A stretch of 64,000 bases of DNA from Pseudomonas sp. v388 (GTDB lineage: Bacteria > Pseudomonadota > Gammaproteobacteria > Pseudomonadales > Pseudomonadaceae), in assembly GCF_003935425.1 (NCBI RefSeq), contig NZ_RHQN01000003.1, forward strand, positions 616,334 to 680,333, in the 5' to 3' direction. Of this stretch, positions 29,747-39,083 are shown one piece after another. Made by a program: the position numbers and the translations under genes. Numbering within the stretch: position 1 is the first letter of the stretch; each line of letters opens with the position of its first letter. Under the pieces are notes generated by a model. The model saw only the letters and a program-made list of their open reading frames with translations. It was not told where the DNA came from and did not search any database.

Positions 29747-30148
29747 GTGAATCAGGCGGTCTCGAAACTATTGAACAAAGGCTTTGCCCGATTCCTGATG
29801 TCAGGCGGTGTGAACACCGCCCTGACCTACGGGCTGTACCTTTTACTTTTGCTGTATTTACCCTATAGGGAGAGCTACACCATTTCTTACATAAGCGGGA
29901 TTCTGCTCGCTTACGTGTTGAATCGTTTTTTCGTTTTCAAAAGCCATAGGGGAATCCGCTCCATCCTGCTGCTCCCTCTCATTTACCTCGTCCAATATCT
30001 ATTGAGTCTTGCCATACTTTGGTGGTGGGTTGAGCAGTTGCATTTTGACGCAAGAGTGGCGCCCTTGATCGCCATTGCAATCACATTGCCTGTTACCTTT
30101 ATCCTTTCAAAGCTCGCTTTCGCGAATGAGAAACCGGAACCACGTTGA
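29747..30148 (+). CDS. GtrA-family flippase
   Basis: A 133-residue protein with four predicted membrane helices. RFLMSGGVNTALTYGLYLLL and the following YVLNRFFVFKSH are the GtrA signature. GtrA proteins are thought to flip undecaprenyl-phosphate sugars to the periplasmic face for side-branch addition. The start is GTG 29747, 7 bp after the previous stop. It is the last gene of the forward operon. Confidence 0.9.
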   Translation: MNQAVSKLLNKGFARFLMSGGVNTALTYGLYLLLLLYLPYRESYTISYISGILLAYVLNRFFVFKSHRGIRSILLLPLIYLVQYLLSLAILWWWVEQLHFDARVAPLIAIAITLPVTFILSKLAFANEKPEPR

Positions 30149-30432
30149 ACGCGCTAACGCCCAATGCAGCCGGTGAGGCTCCGTTTACCGCAGAAGGTTA
30201 GATTAGACCGCCGATACCCAGCTCTGAGAACACTTGCCTCCTAAAGAGCTGGCCCCCCTTTTCGCTTAACGCCAACTATAGTTAAATACGCCTATCAGTA
30301 GGGTAGTGTCAGGCTGGGTCTAAATAAAAAGGATCAGTCGCCAGGCACGATTTGACGCAGTGACCGCAAATTATTTAAGGACGGGAACAGCATCACGACA
30401 CTGTTCCACGCTCAGACTATCGCACTTCGCAC
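30149..30432. other. AT-rich spacer between convergent genes
   Basis: 284 bp between the gtrA-like gene and an opposing membrane-protein gene. Composition shifts to AT-rich here. I see no gene and no clear terminator hairpin with a T run. Confidence 0.5.
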
Positions 30433-32289
30433 TCAAGCAGATTTGCCAGAGTACAAACATCTAACTTCAAGGTTGTTTAAGGAAATATCCTGACTCGCAG
30501 TAACCGGGTCAAATCTTAGATAATTTGAAAACCCTTTATCACTCTTAACAGTAAATATTAGTTCATTTACACCGACAGTGACAGGTTTAACGAGAGAATT
30601 TCGCTCCGATACGGTTTCGCCGGAAGGAATATAGAAAAGCTGCGCCAGATCTGGCCGCTCCACGACCATTGACACTTTAACCTGGAGAAGCCGACAACTT
30701 GAAAGACCGGTCAGCTTATCTTGATTTAGGAAAATCATAGGATCAAGCCCAGTTGTCATACGATTGCTCCCTCCAAGGGTTGTGAGGTTTGCCGCGCTGA
30801 ATCCGCTTGTGGCGATATCATAGGAGGCTGTACTAATTCCAGATCCAGCAGGCGAGGATGGGATGAGACCTACGAACGAGGCCTCCATATATCGCGCATA
30901 GTTCAATATCGAATTCATATCAATCCCCGGATGTAAATTTGGACATTGAAATGACGCATTGAGCTGACTACCCTGAGTTAAACAATTTAGGTTATCAATC
31001 CTAATATCATGAGTCTGCTTGTAATACTCATCATGGGCCATGATATCAGTGCCACTGACAATCGCGACTCCACCGCCGAACAAGAAAACGACAAGCGAAA
31101 CAGAGAACACCTTATTAACGCGTGTCAAAACAGCAAAGATAAATGCAATCACCCATGGCCAGGCCACACACACCCAGAAAAAATGAAACCTTGCAAAATC
31201 GAATATAAAAAGCTCCAACCCGGAGTTAATACTGGGCGGGTATAGATTGGCGCGACCAGCGGCCACCAATCCTAGGTAAACAAAAATGGCAGAAAATATC
31301 GGAAAAGCCGTAGATGAGACACGTGAAAACATGCTTGGATTTTCGTTTTTTTCAGCAGTTATGATTGATAAAATGTAAATCATAACCATCAACACAAGCG
31401 CGCAAATAGCGACAACCAATGAAACTAACGGAAATGTAAGCGGCAAATACAGGGACCTGGCGACCTTGCCTATAATAAATATCCAAAAATCCACCTCCCA
31501 TGGGTAGGCCATTTTTGTATCAGCCATATGGACGCCGTGCTGGATACCGACAATCACCCAACCTTGCAAAATACTCGTTAATAATGAGGGAATCATCATT
31601 GATGTCGACAAATAGATCATATTAAGCGATCGCTTTTTTGAGATTAACTCTTTAAAAAGCATCGCTAAAGCGAAAGCTAAAAAAGCGAATGCACCACTTA
31701 TGTAAACCAGACCGGAAGCAAGAGCCAGAAAAAACACAGAAAGGCACTTGATCTTGATATTAAATTTACTAACTGAGACAACCGAAGCTAACAATATCAA
31801 CAACAGCGGCAAAGCTTGATGATAAGCCATATTCTGTAGGCCCCAATATGAATCCGGCTGGAGCATAAACAGCAGACTCGAAAACGCCGCAGCTGACAGC
31901 AGTCGATCTTCCAGACAGTACTGAAGCAGCTTCCACTGAGCAAACAATATGCCAGTAACTACCACTGTCATACTTATCGCCTGATATGCAACGCTATTAC
32001 CACTTAACCACCTAAAAGCTAACGAATCCAGAGCCATGCCGAGCGGGTAAAACGTATCATTCGAGGATGTGAAAAGATCGCTTAGTTTAAGCGATCCAGC
32101 ATTCTCATGATAATATGGTCTAATATCATCGAGATAAGGAAGGTCTATACCGAACCTTAGCCACGAAACGAGATTAAAAACACCCGACAACACAGGCAAC
32201 CCGATCAAAAACCCGATGAGAATACGTTTGCAGAACAACTCTATTCTGATCTTCTGCGCAGTCAAATCTGACTGTACAAGGTTAGTCAT
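30433..32289 (-). CDS. AT-rich polytopic membrane protein of unknown function (GT-C-like layout)
   Basis: A 618-residue protein with roughly ten to twelve hydrophobic segments, followed by a soluble C-terminal domain of about 190 residues. The first loop has FGIDLPYLDDIRPYYHEN with an acidic pair shortly after the first helix, as in GT-C transferases, so a membrane glycosyltransferase is a reasonable guess, no more. The gene is much richer in A and T than its surroundings: 31,321-31,380 has 17 G or C in 60 bases. That points to recent acquisition. The C-terminal part ends in short strand-like segments. It is oriented against the main operon, and its product is not one I recognise by name. Confidence 0.7.
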   Translation of the reverse strand: MTNLVQSDLTAQKIRIELFCKRILIGFLIGLPVLSGVFNLVSWLRFGIDLPYLDDIRPYYHENAGSLKLSDLFTSSNDTFYPLGMALDSLAFRWLSGNSVAYQAISMTVVVTGILFAQWKLLQYCLEDRLLSAAAFSSLLFMLQPDSYWGLQNMAYHQALPLLLILLASVVSVSKFNIKIKCLSVFFLALASGLVYISGAFAFLAFALAMLFKELISKKRSLNMIYLSTSMMIPSLLTSILQGWVIVGIQHGVHMADTKMAYPWEVDFWIFIIGKVARSLYLPLTFPLVSLVVAICALVLMVMIYILSIITAEKNENPSMFSRVSSTAFPIFSAIFVYLGLVAAGRANLYPPSINSGLELFIFDFARFHFFWVCVAWPWVIAFIFAVLTRVNKVFSVSLVVFLFGGGVAIVSGTDIMAHDEYYKQTHDIRIDNLNCLTQGSQLNASFQCPNLHPGIDMNSILNYARYMEASFVGLIPSSPAGSGISTASYDIATSGFSAANLTTLGGSNRMTTGLDPMIFLNQDKLTGLSSCRLLQVKVSMVVERPDLAQLFYIPSGETVSERNSLVKPVTVGVNELIFTVKSDKGFSNYLRFDPVTASQDISLNNLEVRCLYSGKSA

Positions 32290-33301
32290 CTGTGAATTCC
32301 TTCTCTCGAATGTGAAAATTGGCGGACTCTATCATACATGTTTCATCTGCAAGGAAGCAGCGTTTTTGGGGGTGAACAGATCGTGACCGAAACGCCACAC
32401 TCCTAGGTATCGGCTCTGATCGGAGTGCTCCCGGCGCCCTTTCACACGGCGGTCAAGGATCACGTCGCCGCCGCCGATTGTTAAGATAGAGGTCGTTACC
32501 CGTGTCTCCGTCATCCTTTTAAGACAGCATGCCGAGCTTAAAAACGCTCCTTAACATGGCTTAACTGCGACGCGAACGCTGCGGGATAACTCCGACACGC
32601 AAGCGACACCTTCAGGCCTTCCACCACGCTCTATATCAACTGCGCTTACCTTACTGCGCCGATTCATTCTTTTCGCCTCCTCCGGATTAACCGTTCCTAT
32701 CCCAGCCCCCGCACCTATCAAAAAAAGATTCTCGGAACGCTGCACTATGCCCGCACATCCCACATAACGGCTCAGCATTGGCCACCTATATACTCATAGG
32801 TTTTCAAAGCACGCTAAAAATAAATTCTGATACATCATCAACCTCGCCCCACCAACCTTATCAAATTACTAACACTGGCCATATGAGCATTGTGGGCCGG
32901 CGGCCCTATCGCCGATGCCGAGTTTGAATAATTCGCAGCTCGAACGGTCACATCCAAATGCTCATATTCACGTCGGGTCCTGAACTGAAGGATTCAGCAA
33001 TGCTTCCGCTTCGCTGAGAAACGCCAGCTGCAGATTTTCGGAAGTCGACGAGCTTGGGGTAGAATAGACGCTCGACTTCGGTGTAGGGCCGTATCGTCGC
33101 CAAGCGGCTCCTGAAAGAATTCGGAGCACAGCTCGGCGATCAAGTATCGGTTTAAAATCTAGGGTTTGTGAAGCGCTTACGATGGTTTCACAGGCAAGAC
33201 GGCATCAGCCCGTCGTATAAAAGACGGCGAGATAACCGGCTGGCAGGTCCCGCCTATAAAAGGCATAGTGCACGTCAGTTTGATACAACGCGGAATAAAC
33301 C
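32290..33301. other. 1-kb AT-rich intergenic region without supported genes
   Basis: Short frames (e.g. 32332-32514 and 32551-32778 on the minus strand) have no ribosome site or recognisable product. On the minus strand 33,130-32,960 is open for about 57 codons (RLATIRPYTEVERLFYPK is part of it), perhaps a gene remnant, but I cannot assign it. At 33,200-33,235 AGACGGC occurs twice around a short hairpin. The last 60 bp probably hold the leader of the gene at 33302. Confidence 0.4.
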
Positions 33302-34858
33302 ATGAATCATGCAGCGCACAAACAAGGAGCGAATGGCCTCCTACTCTTGGCCATAGCGGCCATTTTCGTTGTGGGGAATTTCCTCTGGCAAGGCCATGAC
33401 GGTTTCAATCTGTGGGACGAAGGATACCTCTGGTACGGCGCCAGACAATTACTCGCAGGCGATATTCCGATCAGGGACTTCATGGCATATGATCCTGGAC
33501 GGTACTACTGGTCAGCGGGATTTTTTTTGCTTTGTGGTGACGATGGAATCATTCCTTTACGCATAGCAGTAGCAGCCTTTCAAACATTTGGCATGTATGC
33601 AGGCTTATGGACCATTTCTGTCGGACTGCGACAAACCACCGCAAAAAATGTCCTTTACCTGTGCATTGCCGCCATCACTCTTATGACATGGATGTACCCA
33701 CGCCATAAGATTTTTGATATCTCGATTTCAATGATGATCGTCGCAGGGATTACTTATTTACTGATCAACCCTGTAGCAGTACGGTATTTCTTACTCGGCG
33801 CCCTAGTAGGCCTGGCCGCAGTATTCGGCCGAAATCATGGGGTTTATGGCGTGGCGGCCAGCTTGCTCGCCTTTATCTGGCTCATGATCCGGACATCTGA
33901 AAAAAGTCATATCTGGAGGGGCTTTGGGGCATGGGCGACGGGCGTCATAGTAGGCTATACGCCAGTTTTGATTATGTGCCTGGTTATACCAGGCTACCTT
34001 GGGGCGTTTGTCGAAACCATTATTTTCATGTTGCAACAAGGTAACACCAATCTGCCCCTCCCTATACCCTGGCCATGGACAGTCGGATTTGGCACCGCAG
34101 GCTACATCATAGAAACAAGGTGGTTCCTGATAGGGATCTGCTTCATGGCTCTGTTAGCATTCGGCGTAGGAACACTAGGGTGGATATTCAGGGAGCGGCT
34201 TCTAGGCAATTATGTACGGCCTGAATTAATCGCGGCGGCCTGCACCGCTCTCCCATACGCTCACTTCGCCTTTGCCCGAGCGGATCTAGGCCATCTAGCT
34301 CAAGCGATTTATCCTCTATTACTAGGACTATTAATCTCCGTTGCGGCACTCACATCGTGGTCTTCACGCTTGGGACTGAGTGTGCTTACCGCTTCAGTGA
34401 GCTTATTCATACTAGCCGCTTGGCAGCCTGGCTTTTTGGCTCGCACTCAAGAGGGATGGAGGCAGTTGAATGTATCAGGCTCAACCCTGTCCATGGATGC
34501 CAGCACTGCTGAGGCAGTAGAACTTTTGCGAAACTTGACCGCTCGTTATGCTGCGGCAGGACGATCTGTACTTGTGCTGCCTTTTTGGCCAGGCGCATAC
34601 GCTCTACTAGATCGCCGTGCGCCACTATGGGAAATCTATGCACTATCGCCTCGCCCTGAAGAATTCCAGCGAACAGAAATCCAGCGTATTAAAAAAGCAG
34701 ATCCGGGCTTCGCTTTGATCATGAACGTTGCAATGGACGGGAGGGAAGAGTTAAGATTTTCCAACTCTCACCAGCTTGTGAATGAATACATTCGCACCCA
34801 TTTTGAAACTGTTCCCGACTCCCCAAATCCTGCATACGAGATATATAAGTCTCCATAG
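33302..34858 (+). CDS. Polytopic membrane protein, GT-C-type glycosyltransferase candidate
   Basis: A 518-residue protein with an N-terminal membrane helix followed by GFNLWDEGYLWYGARQLL and GDIPIRDFMAYDPGRYYW, the acidic first-loop pattern of GT-C (PMT/ArnT-like) enzymes that use lipid-phosphate sugars. About nine further hydrophobic segments follow, then a C-terminal soluble part (LPFWPGAYALLDRRAPLWEI). It stands alone, forward, between two reverse genes, after a 1-kb spacer. Its presence beside an O-antigen cluster suggests glycan decoration. Donor and acceptor are unknown. Confidence 0.72.
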   Translation: MNHAAHKQGANGLLLLAIAAIFVVGNFLWQGHDGFNLWDEGYLWYGARQLLAGDIPIRDFMAYDPGRYYWSAGFFLLCGDDGIIPLRIAVAAFQTFGMYAGLWTISVGLRQTTAKNVLYLCIAAITLMTWMYPRHKIFDISISMMIVAGITYLLINPVAVRYFLLGALVGLAAVFGRNHGVYGVAASLLAFIWLMIRTSEKSHIWRGFGAWATGVIVGYTPVLIMCLVIPGYLGAFVETIIFMLQQGNTNLPLPIPWPWTVGFGTAGYIIETRWFLIGICFMALLAFGVGTLGWIFRERLLGNYVRPELIAAACTALPYAHFAFARADLGHLAQAIYPLLLGLLISVAALTSWSSRLGLSVLTASVSLFILAAWQPGFLARTQEGWRQLNVSGSTLSMDASTAEAVELLRNLTARYAAAGRSVLVLPFWPGAYALLDRRAPLWEIYALSPRPEEFQRTEIQRIKKADPGFALIMNVAMDGREELRFSNSHQLVNEYIRTHFETVPDSPNPAYEIYKSP

Positions 34859-35121
34859 ACCGCAGAAGCTGCAACTTGAAATTCGGTACGTATTACGCGA
34901 TGCGCGGAACACCGACATTGCTTGGAGCGCAAGCGATTTAACCAGACAGCAAAACTCTTGCGCAGCGCCACTAATAGCTTCAGGAGCTGCGCAAAATATC
35001 ATTCAGGGCACTGAAGAAAACACCCTAACCAATGCCCCCTACTGCCAAAAAATAGATTTGACTACCCCGGCCTGATAGTACGACACGCTACAAATCGCAA
35101 TCTTTTAGCCAATAACGGAGA

Positions 35122-36105
35122 CTAAAACTTCCCCAAAAAAACAGCTAAAACAAGACTGATATTTCCTTGGATTGTCTGCCTGTAGACGCCCGACTTACGA
35201 AAACTTGAAACCCGTCTTAATAGCTTTTCCTTCCTGCTGCGATCAAAAAACATCAATACCCTTGCGCTACCCTCTGTCAGCAATGGGTGCATCATTTTCA
35301 GAATCTGGATATTTGCATCGTTCCATTTAACGAAGCGCCCTTGAAGCGTCTTCTTCAACCGTATCATGCGTTCTTTAACAGATGAATTGGCGCCTATTAA
35401 ATTACTTGAGTGCTGTCGATAATCCAGACTTGGCTCGCAGTCATAAACTACATGACCGCCGCACCCCGTAACAAGCAGGTATGTCAACCAATCGTGAGCT
35501 ACCAGTGATGCTTGTTCCGGCAACTTGAGAAGCAGGTTACGTGCAGACTGGTTGACCAGCATTGTATTGGCGCCCGCAATGCTTTGAACCAAAGCATTTT
35601 GAAACGAAGGTGGCCTGCCGAACAGCGGGGAGTGGCCTATGACTTGTCTGTTTGCATCCACAAGGCGTGTTCTCGAACAATACAGCGCTGGCGCTGTCTC
35701 TCCGAGCGGCAGCAGGCGGGCAACACTTCGTTCCAACTTGTCAGGAAACCAAATATCATCCTGATCGCTGAAGGCAAAAAAATCCCCTACTACGTCCGGT
35801 CTGCGAACTAATGAAATGAAGTTCTCGGCAAAACCAAGGCAAGGGCCTTCGAAGATAACTAGACGACCTTCTCCCCATAGATTCTGATAGTCGCTCAGAA
35901 TCTGTCGCGTCGCATCAACTGAAGCGTCATCGGATACATAGAGCGTCCAGTCCTTGTAGGTCTGAGCGCCGAACGATTCCAACTGTTCCCTGAGATAGGC
36001 CGCTCCGTTATAAGTACACATCAGGATGGCAACGTGCGGGGGCAGCTTGGACGAGTCAGGTATTGAAGGACTACACCCTGACGCCAGGCTCACGCTGCCT
36101 GCCAT
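35122..36105 (-). CDS. GT2-family glycosyltransferase, paralogue of 16218-17132
   Basis: The N-terminal VAILMCTYNGAAYLREQLES, the metal motif FSDQDDIWFPDKLERSVARL and the later DYRQHSSNLIGANSS match the rhamnosyltransferase-like gene at the left of the island. I prefer ATG 36105, where AGGA lies 5 nt upstream; in-frame starts at 36126 and 36150 would add 7 or 15 residues. The product is about 327 residues. It is transcribed toward the island, convergent with the GT-C candidate. It may add a backbone or core-proximal rhamnose; the acceptor is unknown. Confidence 0.85.
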   Translation of the reverse strand: MAGSVSLASGCSPSIPDSSKLPPHVAILMCTYNGAAYLREQLESFGAQTYKDWTLYVSDDASVDATRQILSDYQNLWGEGRLVIFEGPCLGFAENFISLVRRPDVVGDFFAFSDQDDIWFPDKLERSVARLLPLGETAPALYCSRTRLVDANRQVIGHSPLFGRPPSFQNALVQSIAGANTMLVNQSARNLLLKLPEQASLVAHDWLTYLLVTGCGGHVVYDCEPSLDYRQHSSNLIGANSSVKERMIRLKKTLQGRFVKWNDANIQILKMMHPLLTEGSARVLMFFDRSRKEKLLRRVSSFRKSGVYRQTIQGNISLVLAVFLGKF

Positions 36106-36343
36106 GTTCTTCCTGGTGGACCGCATTCTCAAGGAGACCTTTCTAAACAAAGCCCCGGAGTCTACCCGCTTGTGATATTCCAGTCAGCATAATGAAGACA
36201 CACTCGTCACCAATATGAAAAATAGCCTTTTCCTACAAAATAAAATGAACTTTTTGATTTTAGGCTAGATCTCAGCCCTCCATGCAAACAGGTAGAACGG
36301 TCTTTCAAGAAGACTGCTGCGCTTGCCCAGGGATTCCGATACC

Positions 36344-38401
36344 TCACCCCAACCGAAACCGCGCCGTATTGTCATTCAGCGCCCTGCTCCCCTGGTTCAG
36401 GGTATCCGCCGCCCGATTCACTGCCCGCGCACCTTCGAGCAAGCGACCGGCCGCCTGGTCGACTTGCTGGATATTGCTGCTGACTTCGTCTGCGGTATAT
36501 GCCTGCTCTTCGACTGCGGTGGAGATTTGCGTGAGGGTATCGGTCACGCCTTGCACCGCCGAGGCGATCTCGCCAAGGCGCACGCCCAGGCCGGTCACTG
36601 ACTGGGCATCGGTGATGGCTTGGCCGCAGGCGGCTTCCATCAGGTTGACGGCCTGGGTCACGGTGGAACGCAGGCTGTCTACTGTGCCGGCGATTTGTGC
36701 CGTGGAAGCCTGGGTGCGCTGCGAAAGACTCCGGACCTCATCGGCGACCACGGCGAAGCCCCGGCCCTGTTCTCCGGCACGCGCGGCCTCGATGGCGGCG
36801 TTGAGCGCCAGCAGGTTGGTCTGCTCGGCGATGCCGCGGATCGCATCGACCACGAATTGGATCTGCTGGCCCTGTTCGCTGACCCGCCCCAGTGCCGCGG
36901 CAGTGTCGGTCAAACGCTGGTTGAGCTGCTGGATGCTGTCGGTGGTCCGCTGACTGTCGCGGCTGCTTTCTTCAGCGATCTGTCGAGTCTGGCGGGCGCT
37001 GTCGGACGCCTGTTCGCAGCTTCGCGCCACGCCTTGCGAAGTGGCCGCCAATTGCGTCGCCGCCGCGGCGATCTGGCTGATTTGCTGTTGCTGCTCTTCC
37101 ACTTCATTGAGCGTGCCGCTGGACTGGGCATTGAGGGTGGTCACCGCCTCGCCTACCCGCAGGGTTTCCTGATTCACGCCCAACAGGCTGGTGCGTAGCT
37201 GGATCACGGCCACGTTGAGCGCCTTGCTGATGGAAGCCAGTTCATCGCGCCCCTGTACGGAGACCTCGACGCACAGGTTCCCATCGCGCAGGGATTCGGC
37301 CAGGGTGGTGATGCCACTGGCACTGCGGCGGATCGACGCCTGAAGACAGGCAAACAGGTACATCGCGGCCAGCACCAGAATGCCGAAGACAATGGCCAGG
37401 GGAATGAACGTCATGGTGGCGCTGTCACGGTGGAACTCAAGCCGTTCGTTGAGCGACGCCAGCGACTGCCTGCGCAGGTCGGCCATGCCACCAAGGACGG
37501 CATCGATACTGCGCTCGAACTCCGCCGACTTGAGCTTGATCGTGCCGCCGAAGACACCCTCATCAAGAATCTTGAGTTCGGCATCCAGCATTGCAGAGGC
37601 CGCTTTATATCGGTCTGCCCAGGAAGCCAGTTCCGGCGGAAGCCTGGACATCAACAGCGCACCAGCCTTGTGCATCTGATCCTTGGCGTCATCGATGCGG
37701 CTGCGCAGGTCGCGCATCTGCAGCCGACTCTGCAGACTGAACTGCCCGGAGGCCACTGACGTCTGGCCGATACTCGCCATGCGCCCGACGCGCTCCACCA
37801 GATCAGGAATCTGCTGGGTAGAAAGCTGCATCAGCAGATAGGTTTCCAACCAAGGATCCAGCATCAGGCCGCTGTCCATGCCGATCTGCTCGCGCAGCGC
37901 CTGGACTGTACTTAGCGCGGTGGTGAAACGATCGTAGCCATCCGGCCACCAGCCCACGGTGCGCAGCGCCGCGGTGTCCATGCCGCCAACCGCCGCCTGC
38001 ACTGCCTTGTAACGGGTCATGGTGTCCGCGCTCGCGCCTTCCTGCGCCAAGACGGTGCCGACGTTGGCCAGTGCCTGCACGATTTTGGGGCTTGCGGCAT
38101 CCACGCCCTCCATCGCAGCACGCGCCTCAGGGGTCGGTTCGCGAAGGATATCCGCAGCCTTCCAGCGCGCCGCCCGGTCACGTTGAGCCGAGAGCTGCAC
38201 ATCGAGATCGTCCAGCGCCCGCAGTTGCCGCGTACCCGACTGTTCGCCCGATATCACCGAAAGCTTGGTGCGATAGTCCTGGGCGATTACCCAGATGCTG
38301 CCCAGCAACGGCAGCATGAACAGCAAGAACAAGACTTGAAACTTGCGAGCAAACCCAAAATGCCCCATCAGGCGCATGCCTGGCGACAAAAGACTGTTCA
38401 T
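36344..38401 (-). CDS. Methyl-accepting chemotaxis protein
   Basis: A 685-residue inner-membrane chemoreceptor. A first membrane helix (VLFLLFMLPLLGSIWVI, residues about 24-40) and a second one near residue 345 (FIPLAIVFGILVLAAMYLF) enclose a periplasmic helical sensor domain of about 300 residues. A HAMP segment follows, then the signalling hairpin with the tip [20 protein letters not shown]. The sensor is unusually long and helical compared with four-helix-bundle receptors; the ligand cannot be told. It is transcribed alone. Confidence 0.92.
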   Translation of the reverse strand: MNSLLSPGMRLMGHFGFARKFQVLFLLFMLPLLGSIWVIAQDYRTKLSVISGEQSGTRQLRALDDLDVQLSAQRDRAARWKAADILREPTPEARAAMEGVDAASPKIVQALANVGTVLAQEGASADTMTRYKAVQAAVGGMDTAALRTVGWWPDGYDRFTTALSTVQALREQIGMDSGLMLDPWLETYLLMQLSTQQIPDLVERVGRMASIGQTSVASGQFSLQSRLQMRDLRSRIDDAKDQMHKAGALLMSRLPPELASWADRYKAASAMLDAELKILDEGVFGGTIKLKSAEFERSIDAVLGGMADLRRQSLASLNERLEFHRDSATMTFIPLAIVFGILVLAAMYLFACLQASIRRSASGITTLAESLRDGNLCVEVSVQGRDELASISKALNVAVIQLRTSLLGVNQETLRVGEAVTTLNAQSSGTLNEVEEQQQQISQIAAAATQLAATSQGVARSCEQASDSARQTRQIAEESSRDSQRTTDSIQQLNQRLTDTAAALGRVSEQGQQIQFVVDAIRGIAEQTNLLALNAAIEAARAGEQGRGFAVVADEVRSLSQRTQASTAQIAGTVDSLRSTVTQAVNLMEAACGQAITDAQSVTGLGVRLGEIASAVQGVTDTLTQISTAVEEQAYTADEVSSNIQQVDQAAGRLLEGARAVNRAADTLNQGSRALNDNTARFRLG

Positions 38402-38736
38402 GTCCTGCTACTCCCCTGAGCACCCGCGCGTGCGGCCAGGCTGCGCGGATGTCGTGATGTCCTGAATGGCTACCGGCAAAATGCCATGTACTACAGACAG
38501 CAAAGCAAGAACCGGACCCGTAGCGCTGACGCCGCTGCAAATACCCTGGATGCTGGCGTCAAGGCACCGCCGCAGCAGGGGCCACCCACGAACTCTTCAC
38601 ACTTGAGACACACGGAAGTGAGGTCTGGGCGCGTAACCGAAGCCGAGATCGTCACTGGAGGAAACAGACTCGCCCCACAAAAATGGCGAGGGGTGCTAAC
38701 CGATTGATCACACGCAAATATTTTTCAGATCAACGC
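38402..38736. other. Spacer between chemoreceptor and tRNA-Met
   Basis: No supported gene. It must contain the upstream region of the reverse chemoreceptor. A frame at 38486-38707 has no ribosome site and no recognisable product. Confidence 0.5.
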
Positions 38737-38765
38737 TTGACACATATGCGTTTCCCGCGAATAAT
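38737..38765 (+). promoter_or_regulatory. Strong sigma-70 promoter of tRNA-Met
   Basis: A perfect -35 TTGACA (38737-38742), a 17-bp spacer and AATAAT (38760-38765), five of six matches to TATAAT, followed by a GC-rich discriminator GCGCGCC. The tRNA starts 12 bp later. Confidence 0.85.
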
Positions 38766-38776
38766 GCGCGCCACTT

Positions 38777-38853
38777 GGCTACATAGCTCAGTTGGTTAGA
38801 GCATAGCATTCATAATGCTGGGGTCCGGGGTTCAAGTCCCTGTGTAGCCACCA
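38777..38853 (+). tRNA. tRNA-Met, elongator type (anticodon CAT)
   Basis: A 77-nt cloverleaf. Acceptor GGCTACA pairs with TGTAGCC, then A and an encoded CCA. Anticodon loop TTCATAA gives CAT. The acceptor starts with a G-C pair, unlike the mismatched end of initiator tRNA. A tRNA-Met also follows ychF in P. aeruginosa, as I recall. Confidence 0.96.
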
Positions 38854-38890
38854 AGTACCTGCCAGGAGATGCCCAGCATCTTCCGGCACA

Positions 38891-38920
38891 CAAGAAGCCC
38901 GCCTCGTGCGGGCTTTCTTG
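38891..38920 (+). terminator. Terminator after tRNA-Met
   Basis: AAGCCCGC pairs with GCGGGCTT around a 5-nt loop, extended by CAAG/CTTG, with TTTCTT after the core. It ends the tRNA transcript. Confidence 0.8.
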
Positions 38921-39083
38921 TTTCCGGCGTTTGGAAAATCTCGATCATGAGGCTCGTCGTCGCCCTGCTCTTCTTAGTGCCCTCGCCACTCCTTCATCAA
39001 ACCCAGAAAACCCTGCGCACGGCGCTGCTCTATACTGCTGGGTGGCAGACGGTGGCGGTTTCCCAAAGAAGGAGCCTTACCTC

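Noticed and set aside
32551-32778. 75-codon minus-strand frame in the AT-rich spacer
   Set aside because: No recognisable motif, ribosome site or conserved neighbour; treated as part of the gene-free spacer.
38486-38707. 73-codon frame before tRNA-Met
   Set aside because: No ribosome site or recognisable product; it ends just before the tRNA promoter and looks fortuitous.
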